Source of the DNA: Candidatus Manganitrophus sp.
Lineage (GTDB): Bacteria > Nitrospirota > Nitrospiria > SBBL01 > Manganitrophaceae
Assembly: GCA_028865235.1 (NCBI GenBank)
Contig: CP114561.1
Location: 2,004,001 to 2,068,000, forward strand
Length of the DNA: 64,000 nucleotides
Direction: 5' to 3'
Positions 18,840-27,939 of the stretch are shown one piece after another. A program made the translations under genes and the position numbers. Under the pieces are notes generated by a model, which was not told the DNA's origin, searched no databases, and saw only the letters and a program-made list of their open reading frames with translations. Each line of letters starts with the position of its first letter. Position 1 is the stretch's first letter.

Positions 18840-19895
18840 GTGAAAGCTTTTTTCATCCTTATCGGCTCTTTCACCCTCCTTGCGACCCTCCTTCCCCTTC
18901 TGCGGACGGAGGTCTGGTGGATTCGCATTTTCGATTTTCCGCGCCTGCAGATCACCCTTTTGGCCGTCGCCGTGTTGATCCTTTATCCACTTGTTTGGAA
19001 GTCCGGCTCCGTTTGGGAAGCGCTCTTTATCGTCCTTCTGGCCGCTTCGACCCTCTATCAAATCGGACGGATGCTTCCCTACACCCCTCTCTGGAAGAAA
19101 CAAGTCCGGGAGAGCCGGCGTCCTTCCAAAGAATCATCGTTACGCCTTCTGATCGCGAACGTCTGGATGCCCAACAAGAATGCGCCGCGGCTCTTGGAGA
19201 TCATCCGGAAAGCCGATCCCGATTTGATTCTCATCCTTGAGGCAAATCACTGGTGGCAGAGCGAACTGGATCACTTGGAGAAGAGCCATCCTTCCTTGGT
19301 CCACCACCCTCTCGAGAATACCTATGGGATGCTCCTCTATTCGCGGCTGGAGTTGGTCCGGCCGGAGGTCCGTTTCCTTGTTCAAGAAGATGTTCCCTCG
19401 ATCCATACTGGCGTGCGGCTTCCGTCGGGCCGGGAAATCGCGCTTCATTTCCTTCATCCCAGGCCCCCGGCCCCGACGGAACACCCCCGCTCCACCGAAC
19501 GGGATGTGGAGCTCCTGATCTCCGGGAAGGAAGTTCGCCAATCGGACAAACCGGTGATTGTCGCGGGGGATCTCAACGATGTCGCCTGGTCACGGACCAC
19601 CCGGCTCTTTCGGAAGATCAGCGGCCTTCTCGATCCGCGGATCGGGCGGAAATTCCTCAACACTTTTCACGCAAAGTATCCATTCATGAGATGGCCGCTC
19701 GATCATGTCTTTCACTCGCCGCATTTTCGCTTGATCGAGTTGAAGCGGCTCCCTTACTTCGGGTCGGACCACTTTCCGGTCTTCGCCGCATTGAACTTGG
19801 AGCCGGAGGCCACCGACGAACAGGAAAAACCGCAGCCCGGCCCGAGCGATCGAAAAGAAGCCGAGGAGAAAATCGGGAAGGTCAAACGAAATTGA
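18840..19895 (+). CDS. membrane-anchored endonuclease/exonuclease/phosphatase (EEP) family protein
   Basis: A 351-residue protein with three N-terminal membrane helices (about residues 3-22, 33-55, 60-80) and a C-terminal EEP domain: LLIANVWMPNKN, DPDLILILEAN (catalytic Glu), VIVAGDLNDVAWS (Asp-Asn) and the final FGSDHFPVFA (Asp-His). The whole catalytic set is intact, so a periplasmic phosphodiesterase or phosphatase is likely. The start is GTG 18840 with AGAGGAAGG upstream. A highly charged tail of about 40 residues follows the domain. Confidence 0.88.
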   Translation: MKAFFILIGSFTLLATLLPLLRTEVWWIRIFDFPRLQITLLAVAVLILYPLVWKSGSVWEALFIVLLAASTLYQIGRMLPYTPLWKKQVRESRRPSKESSLRLLIANVWMPNKNAPRLLEIIRKADPDLILILEANHWWQSELDHLEKSHPSLVHHPLENTYGMLLYSRLELVRPEVRFLVQEDVPSIHTGVRLPSGREIALHFLHPRPPAPTEHPRSTERDVELLISGKEVRQSDKPVIVAGDLNDVAWSRTTRLFRKISGLLDPRIGRKFLNTFHAKYPFMRWPLDHVFHSPHFRLIELKRLPYFGSDHFPVFAALNLEPEATDEQEKPQPGPSDRKEAEEKIGKVKRN

Positions 19896-19920
19896 CTCGG
19901 GCGAGAAATTCGACTATACA
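19892..19920 (+). promoter_or_regulatory. promoter TTGACT-N17-TATACA for the SMR exporter
   Basis: TTGACT at 19892-19897 and TATACA at 19915-19920 are 17 bp apart. The -35 hexamer overlaps the stop of the upstream EEP gene. Confidence 0.75.
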
Positions 19921-19935
19921 AGGGGAGCTCCCCTT
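19920..19935. promoter_or_regulatory. perfect palindrome at the transcription start
   Basis: AAGGGGAGCTCCCCTT is a 16-bp perfect palindrome that begins at the last base of the -10 hexamer and spans the expected +1. Its placement is that of a repressor operator. It does not look like any known guanidine riboswitch. Confidence 0.45.
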
Positions 19936-19976
19936 AGATTGCAACTCGAATCAATCATCCCGGAGGAAAATGCACG

Positions 19977-20297
19977 ATGGATTGGTTTTATCTTTTTATC
20001 GCCGGTCTTTTCGAGGTGGCCTGGGCGGTCGGGCTCAAGTTTACAGAGGGATTCACCCGCCTCTGGCCGAGCGTCTTTACCGTCATCGCGATGGCCTTTA
20101 GCTTCATCCTTCTCGCCCAAGCTTTGAAAACGATTCCGGTCGGAACGGGTTATGCCGTCTGGACCGGGATCGGGGCGACCGGCACGGCGCTGATCGGCAT
20201 CCTCCTCTTCGAGGAATCGCGCGACATCGGCCGGATCGTCAGCCTGATCCTGATCGTCGCCGGGATTCTGGGACTCAAGCTGACCGCTTCCCCCTGA
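19977..20297 (+). CDS. gdx: SMR-family exporter, Gdx/SugE type
   Basis: A 106-residue protein with four membrane helices. Glu near residue 13 ([13 protein letters not shown]) is the essential proton/substrate-binding residue, and [20 protein letters not shown] is typical of Gdx (SugE) rather than EmrE-type multidrug members. Gdx proteins export guanidinium in exchange for protons. GGAGG precedes ATG 19977. No guanidine riboswitch motif was seen in the leader; instead there is a palindrome at +1. Confidence 0.9.
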   Translation: MDWFYLFIAGLFEVAWAVGLKFTEGFTRLWPSVFTVIAMAFSFILLAQALKTIPVGTGYAVWTGIGATGTALIGILLFEESRDIGRIVSLILIVAGILGLKLTASP

Positions 20298-20336
20298 AAG
20301 CGGCCGATCCTCGTCGCCGGGCTTCCCGGGGGAGAA

Positions 20337-20365
20337 TTGACTTCTCTCCTGAAATGGAATATACA
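20337..20365 (+). promoter_or_regulatory. promoter TTGACT-N17-TATACA for the LapA-like gene
   Basis: TTGACT at 20337-20342 and TATACA at 20360-20365 are 17 bp apart, with GAAATGGAA before the -10. AAGAGG (20369-20374) and CCTCTT (20387-20392) form inverted arms just downstream. Confidence 0.72.
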
Positions 20366-20452
20366 AAAAAGAGGAGCGTGCCGTTCCCTCTTCGTCCAAA
20401 CTTCCTCCCGTCCAGGATTCAATCGGGAGGAAATCGCGTTCCAATCTCTTCA

Positions 20453-20671
20453 GTGAGCCGTTGTTCTGTGAGACAAATCAAAATTTTCATCGGAATCGCC
20501 CTTCTTTTCCTGGTGATCCTTTTTGTGCTTCAAAATGTCGAACCGGTCACCCTCCAGTTCCTCCTCTGGAGTTTTTCACTCTCCCGCGCGCTGATGTTCT
20601 TTATTATCTTCGCGCTCGGGATCATCGTCGGATGGGCGCTCGGGAGCCTTTCCCGGGGGCGGCCGAGGTAA
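20453..20671 (+). CDS. LapA-domain small membrane protein
   Basis: About 72 residues with two membrane helices separated by NVEPVTLQFLLWSFSLSRAL, the LapA (DUF1049) pattern, and a basic tail GSLSRGRPR. LapA relatives help control lipopolysaccharide assembly. An ATG at 20354 lies inside the promoter, so I prefer the GTG at 20453; GTG 20468 is also possible. Confidence 0.78.
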   Translation: MSRCSVRQIKIFIGIALLFLVILFVLQNVEPVTLQFLLWSFSLSRALMFFIIFALGIIVGWALGSLSRGRPR

Positions 20672-20778
20672 TCCCGGTCCGATCACGGCAGTCTTTCATT
20701 TAAAAAGGGATGCGATGATGCGCCCCTCTGGCGTTCAAACGAACAAATACGTTACAATTTTCACTAGAAAGGATCTGG

Positions 20779-22489
20779 ATGCGCTATTACGCACTTGCGA
20801 CCGATTACGACGGAACACTCGCCACGGAAGGCCGGGTAGACGAAGCGACGTTGGAGGCGCTGGAACGATTGAGGAACTCCGGCCGGCGGCTGATTCTCGT
20901 CACCGGCCGGGAGCTGGACGAGCTCCTTCAGGTCTTCCCGCAGGTCGATCTCTTTGAAAGCGTGGTCGCCGAAAACGGCGCCTTGCTTTATCGCCCGGCG
21001 ACCCGCGAGATCAAACTCCTCGCCGAAGCGCCGCCGGAACGCTTTGCCCAATCCCTGCGCGCTCGCGGGGTCGGCCCTCTCTCGGTCGGACGGGTCATCG
21101 TGGCGACCTGGACGCCGCACGAGACCGCGGTCCTCGAAACAATCCGCGAGCTGGGGCTGGAGCTTCAGGTGATCTTCAACAAAGGGGCGGTGATGGTTCT
21201 TCCCCTCCGGGGTAAACAAGGCGACCGGGCTCGCCGCCGCCCTCGAAGAGCTCGGTCTCTCGCCGCACAACGCCGTCGGCGTCGGCGATGCCGAGAACGA
21301 TCATGCCTTTCTTCATCTCTGTGAGACCTCCGTGGCGGTCGCGAACGCCCTCCCGTCGTTGAAAGAGCAGGCCGACTGGGTCACCCGGGGAAGCCGCGGC
21401 GCCGGGGTGACCGAGCTGATCGATCATCTCCTGGCCACCGATCTGGCCGATCTAGAGCCGCGGCTGACACGGCATGAGATCCCTCTCGGCCAGCGCGAAG
21501 GAGGAGAGACCGTTCGTCTGAAGCCGTATGGGGTGAGCGTCCTCCTCGCCGGCACATCGGGCGGGGGCAAGTCGACCTTTGCCACCGGTTTTCTGGAGCG
21601 GCTCTCGGAACAGGGATACCAATTTTGCATCATCGATCCGGAGGGAGATTACCAGAACTTCGAAGGAGCCGTCGTCCTCGGCAACCCTCAGCGGGCGCCG
21701 ACGGTGGAGGAAACGATTCAGCTTCTCGAAAAGCCGGGCCAAAATGCGGTGATTAATCTGCTTGGTATCCCCATGGAGAGCCGTCCCGCCACCTTCGAGG
21801 GGTTCCTCACGGCATTGATGGAGCTGCGGGCGCGGACCGGCCGGCCGCATTGGATCGTCATTGACGAGACCCATCACCTCCTCCCCGCCTCCTGGGCCCC
21901 CGCCCTGCTGACCGTTCCGAAAGAGCTTCAAGGATTTCTCCTGATCACCGTTCATCCTGATCAGGTCTCGCGCGCCGTTCTCTCATCGGTCGATCTGATC
22001 ATCGCGATCGGGTCGACCCGCAGGAGACAATTCGGACCTTTAGCGCGACGCTGAGCGAGCGGACGCCTTCTGTTCCCTCCATTTCCCTGGAGCCGGGGGA
22101 GGCGATCGGCTGGTGGCGACGGCCGAAGAGCGAGCCGTTCTGGTTTCGAAGCATCCCGCCCCGGATGGAGCGCCGGCGCCACCTCCGCAAGTATGCAGAG
22201 GGAGAGCTTCCCTCCCGATCGAAGTTTTTTCTTCCAGGGGCCCGACGGAAAACTCAATTTGCGGGCGCAGAACCTGACCCTCTTTATGCAACTCGCCGAC
22301 GGGGTCGACGACGCGACCTGGATGCATCACCTCCGGCGGGGAGACTACTCCCGGTGGTTCCGCGAGATGATCAAGGATGACCATCTCGCCGAGGAAGCGG
22401 CGCAGATCGAAGCGGAAAAACTTTCCGCCCAAGAGAGCCGCGCCCGCATCCGGGAGAAGATCGAGGCGCGTTATACTCACCCCGCCTGA
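20779..22489 (+). CDS. HAD-IIB phosphatase fused to a HerA-like P-loop ATPase (three frameshifts)
   Basis: One gene of about 569 codons with breaks near 21202, 22010 and 22211. The N-terminal half is a Cof-type HAD phosphatase: DYDGT (nucleophile Asp), LVTGRE, LPSGVNKATG once corrected, and GDAENDHAF. The middle is an ATPase with Walker A GTSGGGKST, FCIIDPEGDYQNF and Walker B WIVIDETHHLLP, resembling HerA/VirB4-like enzymes. The C-terminal 130 residues (SLEPGEAIGWWRRPKSEPFW, then MHHLRRGDYSRWF) look like a regulatory domain. Each break is fixed by one base in a C or G run (extra C at 21202-21205, missing G at 22010-22012, extra C at 22210-22212). The fusion suggests ATP-dependent control of a phosphatase; the substrate is unknown. 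Confidence 0.8.
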
Positions 22490-22538
22490 TCCTGGGATCT
22501 TCACCGATGGACGATTATTCTCTTGATAGGAGAAGGCA

Positions 22539-23724
22539 ATGCCTTTTCAAGGGGTCGATTTCCTCAACCTGGATGACGAGCTGAAACCGGAAGAGCGGAT
22601 GATCCGCGACGAGGTCCGGCGATGGGTTGAAGCGCAGGTGCTTCCGATCATCGTCCCCCACTATGAGGCGGGGACCTTTCCAATGGCGTTGGTCCCTCAG
22701 ATGGCGGCGATGGGGCTCCTCGGCGCCAACCTCGATCCGAAATACGGCTGCGCGGGGCTCAACAGCGTCGCCTACGGCCTGATCAATCAGGAATTGGAAC
22801 GGGGTGATTCCGGCCTGCGGAGTTTCGTCTCGGTTCAATCGGGCCTGGTGATGTGGCCGATCGCGGAGTACGGATCGGAGGAGCAGAAGAAGCACTGGCT
22901 CCCGAAGCTCGCGCGCGGCGAGGCGATCGGCTGCTTCGGCCTGACCGAGCCCGATTTCGGATCGAACCCGGAGCGGCATGATCACGCGGCGCCGAAAAAC
23001 GCGACGCCGACTACGTCCTCAACGGCCCCAAGATGTGGATCACCAACGGCACCATCGCCGACGTGGCGCTGATCTGGGCCAAGGACGATCGGGCGATCAT
23101 CCGCGGCTTTCTGGTCGAGCGGGGCACCCCCGGCTTCAGCCGCCAAAACAAGGTGACCGACAAATTTTCTCTTCGCGCGTCGATCACCAGCGAGCTCGTT
23201 CTTCAGGACGTGCGCATCCCCGAGGCGAATCTCCTGCCGGGAACCGACGGGATCAAGTCGCCCCTCTCGCTGCCTGACTCAGGCCCGATACGGGATCGCC
23301 TGGGGGGCGATCGGCGCCGCGATGGCCTGTTACGATCGGGCGTTGACCTACGCCAAGGCGCGGATCCAGTTCAACCGCCCGATCGCCGGCTACCAGACTT
23401 GTCCAGCAGAAGAAGCTGGTCGAGATGCTGACCGAGATCACGAAAATGCAGCCGCTCTGCCCTTCGTCTCGGGCGGCTCAAAGATCAAGGCCGAGTTGAA
23501 GCCACGTCGCAGCATCTCGATGGGCAAGCGGAACAATGTGTTTCGTCGCCCTCCAGATCGCGCGGGTCGCCCGCGACATCCTCGGCGCCAACGGCATCAT
23601 CTACGAGCACCAGATCGGGCGGCACCTGTGCAATCTCGAGTCGGTCTACACCTACGAGGGGACGCACGATATCCATACCCTGATTTTAGGGGAGCAGATC
23701 ACGGGGTTGTCGGCGTTTACGTGA
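22539..23724 (+). pseudogene. gcdH: glutaryl-CoA dehydrogenase-like acyl-CoA dehydrogenase (multiple frameshifts)
   Basis: Across frames the full acyl-CoA dehydrogenase is readable: N-terminal helices (DELKPEERMIRDEVRRWVEA), CFGLTEPDFGSNP, DYVLNGPKMWITNGTIADV, GIAWGAIGAAMACYDRALTYAKAR and the C-terminal [22 protein letters not shown]. The Glu in YEGTHDIH is the catalytic base of glutaryl-CoA dehydrogenases, which convert glutaryl-CoA to crotonyl-CoA. At least five indels are needed (near 22970, 23005, 23265, 23397, 23510, 23548). No partner pathway gene is nearby. All key residues survive, so sequence error is as likely as decay. GGAG precedes ATG 22539. Confidence 0.85.
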
Positions 23725-23894
23725 AACTATTTTCCGACCCACCTCGTCCTCGAAAAGCGGTTTGGAAAGTCGCAGTAAATGTAATGAGGATGACATTCCC
23801 AAGCTCATCGGTCTTGGTATAGTGATCGTAGAGCGTTGCAGGTTCGCCCGCAATCGCGTTCACCCCTTTACCAATCCTCAATGAAGAGTTTCCC

Positions 23895-24512
23895 ATGAGC
23901 AGGCAACGTCTTCTCGATTTTATGCGATGGCCGATTCTTTTCCTCTCCCTTCTGATCGTCGTAGGGTGCGCCTCCTCCGGGGAGAAGAAGAAACAGGCCA
24001 CTCAGCCCCTTCCAACCGAGCTTGCAAAGATGCGGGCCGCGCTCGAAAAATATAAAGATCCGATTGTGGCGGTCCGCGACGGGTACCTCTCGATGGTCGG
24101 ATGCATCGAGTATCCCTCCGGCGGCGTCGGGATCCGCTTCCTCAATACCAGCCTGATGAGCACGGTGGCCAACCCCGATTACCCGCCGATCCTGATTTAC
24201 GAGTCGAAGGAGGGACAGCTGCGATTGGTTGCGGCGGAGTGGCTGATTCCGGTGGCGATGGGGGTCAATGAACGTCCCAAGCTCTTAGAGCAGCCGCTCG
24301 ATGGGCCGATGGAGGGACTGCACCCGTTGATGCCGAAAGAGATGGTTCACTATAATTTACGTATGTGGCTCTTCAAAAGGAATCCGGCCGGCCTCTACAG
24401 CCCAACCCACCCGGACGTCGAGTGTCCTCGAACGCTTGCCTATCGCTTCGAGGAAAAACCGCCCCGGTTGGTTAAAGAGCAGCCCCCTTCCCCCGAGCTC
24501 CCCCCGTCGTGA
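23895..24512 (+). CDS. lipoprotein of unknown function
   Basis: A 205-residue protein with a lipoprotein signal (IVVGCASSGEKK, Cys at about residue 25). The mature region contains KYKDPIVAVRDGYLSMVGCIEYP, RFLNTSLMS and PLDGPMEGLHPLMPKEMVHYNLRMWLFKRNPAGLYSPTHPDVEC, a recognisable but uncharacterised bacterial family. Probably outer-membrane or periplasm-anchored. The stop is 14 bp before the next gene's promoter. Confidence 0.78.
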   Translation: MSRQRLLDFMRWPILFLSLLIVVGCASSGEKKKQATQPLPTELAKMRAALEKYKDPIVAVRDGYLSMVGCIEYPSGGVGIRFLNTSLMSTVANPDYPPILIYESKEGQLRLVAAEWLIPVAMGVNERPKLLEQPLDGPMEGLHPLMPKEMVHYNLRMWLFKRNPAGLYSPTHPDVECPRTLAYRFEEKPPRLVKEQPPSPELPPS

Positions 24513-24525
24513 GAAAGACCTGCGA

Positions 24526-24554
24526 TTGACTCCTTTCACGAATTGGCTTATACA
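24526..24554 (+). promoter_or_regulatory. promoter TTGACT-N17-TATACA for glutathione peroxidase
   Basis: TTGACT at 24526-24531 and TATACA at 24549-24554 are 17 bp apart, with GAATTGGCT before the -10, matching the promoters at 7019 and 20337. Confidence 0.75.
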
Positions 24555-24565
24555 CAAAGGCGAAC

Positions 24566-24599
24566 CCGGCCCTCTTGAAATCGCCTTCAAGAGGGCCGG
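24566..24599 (+). promoter_or_regulatory. 14-bp hairpin at the 5' end of the peroxidase mRNA
   Basis: CCGGCCCTCTTGAA (24566-24579) and TTCAAGAGGGCCGG (24586-24599) are perfectly complementary around a six-base loop. It starts a few bases after the expected +1 and 36 bp before the ATG. There is no T-run, so it is more likely an mRNA stabiliser or operator than a terminator. Confidence 0.55.
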
Positions 24600-24634
24600 C
24601 GTCGAAAACCGTCGCATGAAAAGGAGAAGATCGA

Positions 24635-25116
24635 ATGGCAGCGTCCGTCCATGAATTTAAGGCCCGCGCGATCACCGGCGAGGAAATCTCCCTCGACCGG
24701 TACAAGGGGAAAGCGCTTCTGATCGTCAATACCGCCAGCGCGTGCGGCTACACCCCGCAATACGCGGGGCTCGAGGCGCTTCACAAAAATATCAAGACCG
24801 GGGCTTTGCGGTCCTCGGTTTCCCCTGCAACCAGTTCGGAAAACAAGAGCCGGGGAGCGAGGCGGAGATCGCGGCGTTCTGCAAGAAAAACTACGGCGTG
24901 ACCTTCCCGATGTTCGCCAAGGTCGATGTCAACGGTGATCAGGCCCATCCCCTTTTTGATTACCTCAAAAAGTCCCTTCCCGGCCTCCTCGGCACCGAGC
25001 CGATCAAATGGAACTTCACCAAGTTTCTGATCAACAAGGAGGGAAAGCCGATCGAGCGCTTCGCGCCGGCGACGAAGCCGGAGTCGATCGAGAAAAAGGT
25101 CGAGACGCTTCTTTAA
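24635..25116 (+). CDS. glutathione peroxidase / thioredoxin peroxidase (one frameshift near 24786)
   Basis: About 160 residues. [19 protein letters not shown] holds the peroxidatic Cys (about residue 36), [13 protein letters not shown] holds the Gln and the resolving-type Cys, and [13 protein letters not shown] holds the conserved Trp-Asn. The enzyme reduces hydroperoxides with thiols. The frame breaks at the A-run 24785-24789; one extra A gives [26 protein letters not shown] precedes ATG 24635. It has its own promoter and leader hairpin. Confidence 0.9.
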
Positions 25117-25175
25117 TCGGGAGAGGACAACCGGGATGGAGCTGCTATTCGGGTTGAGGACAGGCTAAACCGGAC

Positions 25176-25667
25176 ATGAGAAAAATCATCATCGGGGTGA
25201 TGGGGCCGGGAGAGCGGGCGCGGGAAGAGCACATTCGGAATGCTTTTGAGCTCGGCCGGCTCATCGCGCTGGAAGGATGGGTCGTTTTAAGCGGGGGCCG
25301 AAACGCCGGGGTGATGGACGCCGCCAGCCGCGGGGCGAAAGAGGCCGGCGGCCTGACGGTCGGGATCCTTCCGGCGCGGGATCGAAGCATGATTTCCGCC
25401 GCCGTCGACATTCCGATCATCACCGACATGGGGAGCGCGCGAAACAATATCAACGTTCTCACCAGCGACCTGATCATCGCCTGCGGCCTGGGAACCGGGA
25501 CCGCTTCAGAAGTCGCGCTCGCGCTGAAAGCGAACACGCCGGTGATCCTCCTGACCGAGAACGAGGAGGGGAAGCGCTTCTTCAAAGCGCTGAAGCCGAA
25601 GTTGGTCTTTATTGTGAGGGAGCCGTCCGAGGCGATTCAGATGGCCAAAAGGATTCTCTCCCCGTAA
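25176..25667 (+). CDS. TIGR00725/LOG-family protein
   Basis: A 163-residue Rossmann-like protein. LSGGRNAGVMDAASRGAKEAGG is the TIGR00725 version of the LOG phosphate-binding loop, and CGLGTGTASEVALAL follows. LOG relatives include cytokinin riboside phosphoribohydrolases, but the GGxGxMxxxxxGA and PGGxGTxxE motifs are altered here, so nucleotide binding is safer to claim than catalysis. Confidence 0.85.
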   Translation: MRKIIIGVMGPGERAREEHIRNAFELGRLIALEGWVVLSGGRNAGVMDAASRGAKEAGGLTVGILPARDRSMISAAVDIPIITDMGSARNNINVLTSDLIIACGLGTGTASEVALALKANTPVILLTENEEGKRFFKALKPKLVFIVREPSEAIQMAKRILSP

Positions 25668-25728
25668 GCATCTCCTTCTTCCCAATAGCGATTGGGCCTT
25701 CGCGAGACCCAATCGCCGCCGGAGCTCC

Positions 25729-26220
25729 TCATTTCTGAGATTCGACCTTGATCTCTTTCGGCATCGCTTCCTTCGACTTGGGCAACTCGATCGTTAAGAC
25801 GCCGTTTTTCACCGTGGCGCGGACCTGATCCGTATTCACCGCCGAAGGGAGGGGGATGTCGCGGGAGAAAGCCCCGTAGACCCGTTCGCTGTAAATAAAA
25901 TTCCGATCCTCTTTCTCTTCCTCTTGCCTGACCTCTCCCCTGAGCTGAAGGGTATTGTCGGTAATCGAGATGCGGATATCCTCCTTCTCCATGCCGGGGG
26001 TATCGACCTTCACGATATACTTGTCCTTCTCTTCAGCCATTTCGACCGTCGGAAAAGCCGAGGCCAATGAAAGCATCGACTGCGGATTCCATGAAGCAAG
26101 ATCTCTAAAATCTCTGAAGAAATCCTGAAAGATCCGCTCCATCTCGGTTCGCGGGCTCCATTGACTGACCGCGCGCGATCGCTGCTGCTGCCGGGGCGCC
26201 ACTTGTTGTCCTGTAGCCAT
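25729..26220 (-). CDS. Hsp20/alpha-crystallin small heat-shock protein
   Basis: A 163-residue holdase chaperone. A Gln/Arg-rich N-terminus precedes the alpha-crystallin domain (about residues 55-150), with FSRDIPLPSAVNTDQVRATVKNGVLTIELPK as its end. Such proteins bind unfolding proteins during heat stress. I choose ATG 26220 because GGAGGTG precedes it. The same frame stays open upstream into the permease region, but that is a product of the permease frameshift and not a fusion. A second Hsp20 is at 48858-49303. Confidence 0.9.
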   Translation of the reverse strand: MATGQQVAPRQQQRSRAVSQWSPRTEMERIFQDFFRDFRDLASWNPQSMLSLASAFPTVEMAEEKDKYIVKVDTPGMEKEDIRISITDNTLQLRGEVRQEEEKEDRNFIYSERVYGAFSRDIPLPSAVNTDQVRATVKNGVLTIELPKSKEAMPKEIKVESQK

Positions 26221-26362
26221 AGAACACCTCCTCATTTGATTGGTTGCTTTGGATCGATAACGAATGTGAGAGTACACCAATGAAAAAGAGGATTCCGTGG
26301 GCGTCCTTACACAAGAGAAATGGTTCAAAGGCTCAACCTGATGAAGCGTGGGACTGCGGTGC

Positions 26363-27154
26363 TTACTCTGTTCCGCTCCTGAGCAAGAGCCCTTTTCTTT
26401 AACGATCCTCAAATTTCGATAGAAGAAGGAAAGGGCCAAAAAGAGATAGAGGAGATTCAGGATAACCGCCTTCAACAGCGCCTCGACCGGGAAAGCGCCG
26501 GTTTCTACCACCGCCCGCATCCCTTCGAAGACGTGAGACGACGGCATCATCCAGGCGATCGGCTGGACCCAGGCCGGCATGACGGAGACCGGATAAAACG
26601 GCGGAGATCGGCTGGACAAGAAAGGCGAGCCCCCACGCCATCACCTCCGCCTCCTGGCCGTAGCGGAGGATCGACGCCATCGTGAAGATCCCGATCGACC
26701 ATCCCATGACGGCAAGGTTGAGGACGAAGGGAAGGAGCGAGACGCCGAGGACGAAGACGTTAAAGGAATAGAGAAACCACGCCAGGAAGGCGCTCGCGAA
26801 TCCCGCGGTCAGGAGCTTCAAGACGCTGATCGACATCAACGCCGCCAGAAACTCGCTCGGCCGCATCGGGGTGACGAAGAGGTTCAGAAGATTTTTCGAC
26901 CAGACCTCTTCCAGAAACGAGACGGAAATCCCCTGTTGCGCCCGATAAAGGATATCCCAGAGGATCAAGGCCCCCAGGAAAAAGGTGACGAACTTCGGAA
27001 GGTTTTCCTGAAAGCGCTGGAGATAAAGGGTGACGAACCCCCAGAGGAGGAGATCGATCAGCGGCCAGAAAAAAACCTCCGTCATTCGGGGAAGGCTTCT
27101 CTGGTAGAGATAAAGATGCCGCTGGATGATCGCCGCCACCCGATGGAGCTTCAT
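26363..27154 (-). CDS. ABC-2 type transporter permease (two frameshifts)
   Basis: A permease of about 263 residues with six membrane helices, for example FVTFFLGALILWDILYRAQQG and GWSIGIFTMASILRYGQEAE. The frame breaks at a run of four A near 26594-26597, after QPISAV, and continues YPVSVMPAWVQPIAWMMPSSHVFEGMRAV. A second break near 26390 (missing G) would give the ending KEKGLLLRSGTE and TAA at 26363-26365. It overlaps the ATPase gene by four bases (ATGA), so the pair is translationally coupled. The substrate is unknown. Confidence 0.82.
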
Positions 27155-27909
27155 GGCCTGATCTCCGGCCGCTCCGTTGGATGGCTTCCCCGCGCCACCT
27201 TGAGGAAAACATCTTCCAGGTTTTTCTCCGCGAAGCGCCGCACGATCTCGGCGGGCGTCCCGCTCGCGAGAATGCGCCCTTGATGTAGAAAGAGAATCCG
27301 GTCGGAGATCTCTTCCATCTCTTTCATGTTGTGAGAGGTATAGAGCAGGGTCAGCCGGCTTTGATCCCGGATCGATTTCAGCAGCCGCCGGGTCTTGTCG
27401 GCGATATCGGGATCGAGGCTCGCCGTCGGCTCATCCAGGAAGAGGACCTTCGGATGATTAAGCAGTGCTTTGGCCAACGAGACCCGCGTCAACTGGCCCG
27501 AGGAGAGATGGCGGGTGAGGGTCTTCTTGAGCCGTTTGATCTCGAAGATCTCAAGAAGCTCGTCGATCCGGCGCTCCGGCTTTCGGATGCCGTAGAGCTT
27601 GGCGAAGACGGTCAGGTTTTCACGGACCGTCAGCGACGTCGGCAAAGAGACATAGGTCGAAGAGAAATTGACCTGGGAGAGGATCTCCTCCCGATGCCGC
27701 CTGAGATCGAGCCCGAGGATGCGGATCTCGCCCGCGGTCGGCGTGATGAGGCCGAGGAGCATCTGGATGAGGGTGGTTTTGCCCGCGCCGTTCGGCCCGA
27801 GCAGGCCGAGGATCTCCCCCGCTTCGATCGAGAAGGAGAGGTCGTTAACGGCGACGAACTCGTTGAACGCTTTGGTGAGGCGGCTGACTTCGACGACCGG
27901 ATAACCCAT
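27151..27909 (-). CDS. ABC transporter ATP-binding protein (ABC-2 partner)
   Basis: A 252-residue ATPase: Walker A GPNGAGKTT, Q-loop region STYVSLP, signature LSSGQLTRVSLAKALL, Walker B VLFLDEPTASLD and switch His in YTSHNMKEME. It powers the overlapping ABC-2 permease, probably for export of a drug, lipid or polysaccharide. The ATG at 27909 has only a weak ribosome site. Confidence 0.92.
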   Translation of the reverse strand: MGYPVVEVSRLTKAFNEFVAVNDLSFSIEAGEILGLLGPNGAGKTTLIQMLLGLITPTAGEIRILGLDLRRHREEILSQVNFSSTYVSLPTSLTVRENLTVFAKLYGIRKPERRIDELLEIFEIKRLKKTLTRHLSSGQLTRVSLAKALLNHPKVLFLDEPTASLDPDIADKTRRLLKSIRDQSRLTLLYTSHNMKEMEEISDRILFLHQGRILASGTPAEIVRRFAEKNLEDVFLKVARGSHPTERPEIRP

Positions 27910-27939
27910 GAACCGATTCTAATGGTTGTTACATCTTTC

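Noticed and set aside
19896..19976. Guanidine riboswitch upstream of the Gdx-like gene
   Set aside because: Only a 16-bp palindrome is present; no ACGR-loop hairpin pair or other guanidine riboswitch hallmark could be seen.
25729..26619. A single 296-codon frame joining the permease C-terminus to Hsp20
   Set aside because: It arises because the permease frame is shifted near its end. Hsp20 has its own GGAGGTG and ATG at 26220, and repair of one base gives the permease a normal stop at 26363.
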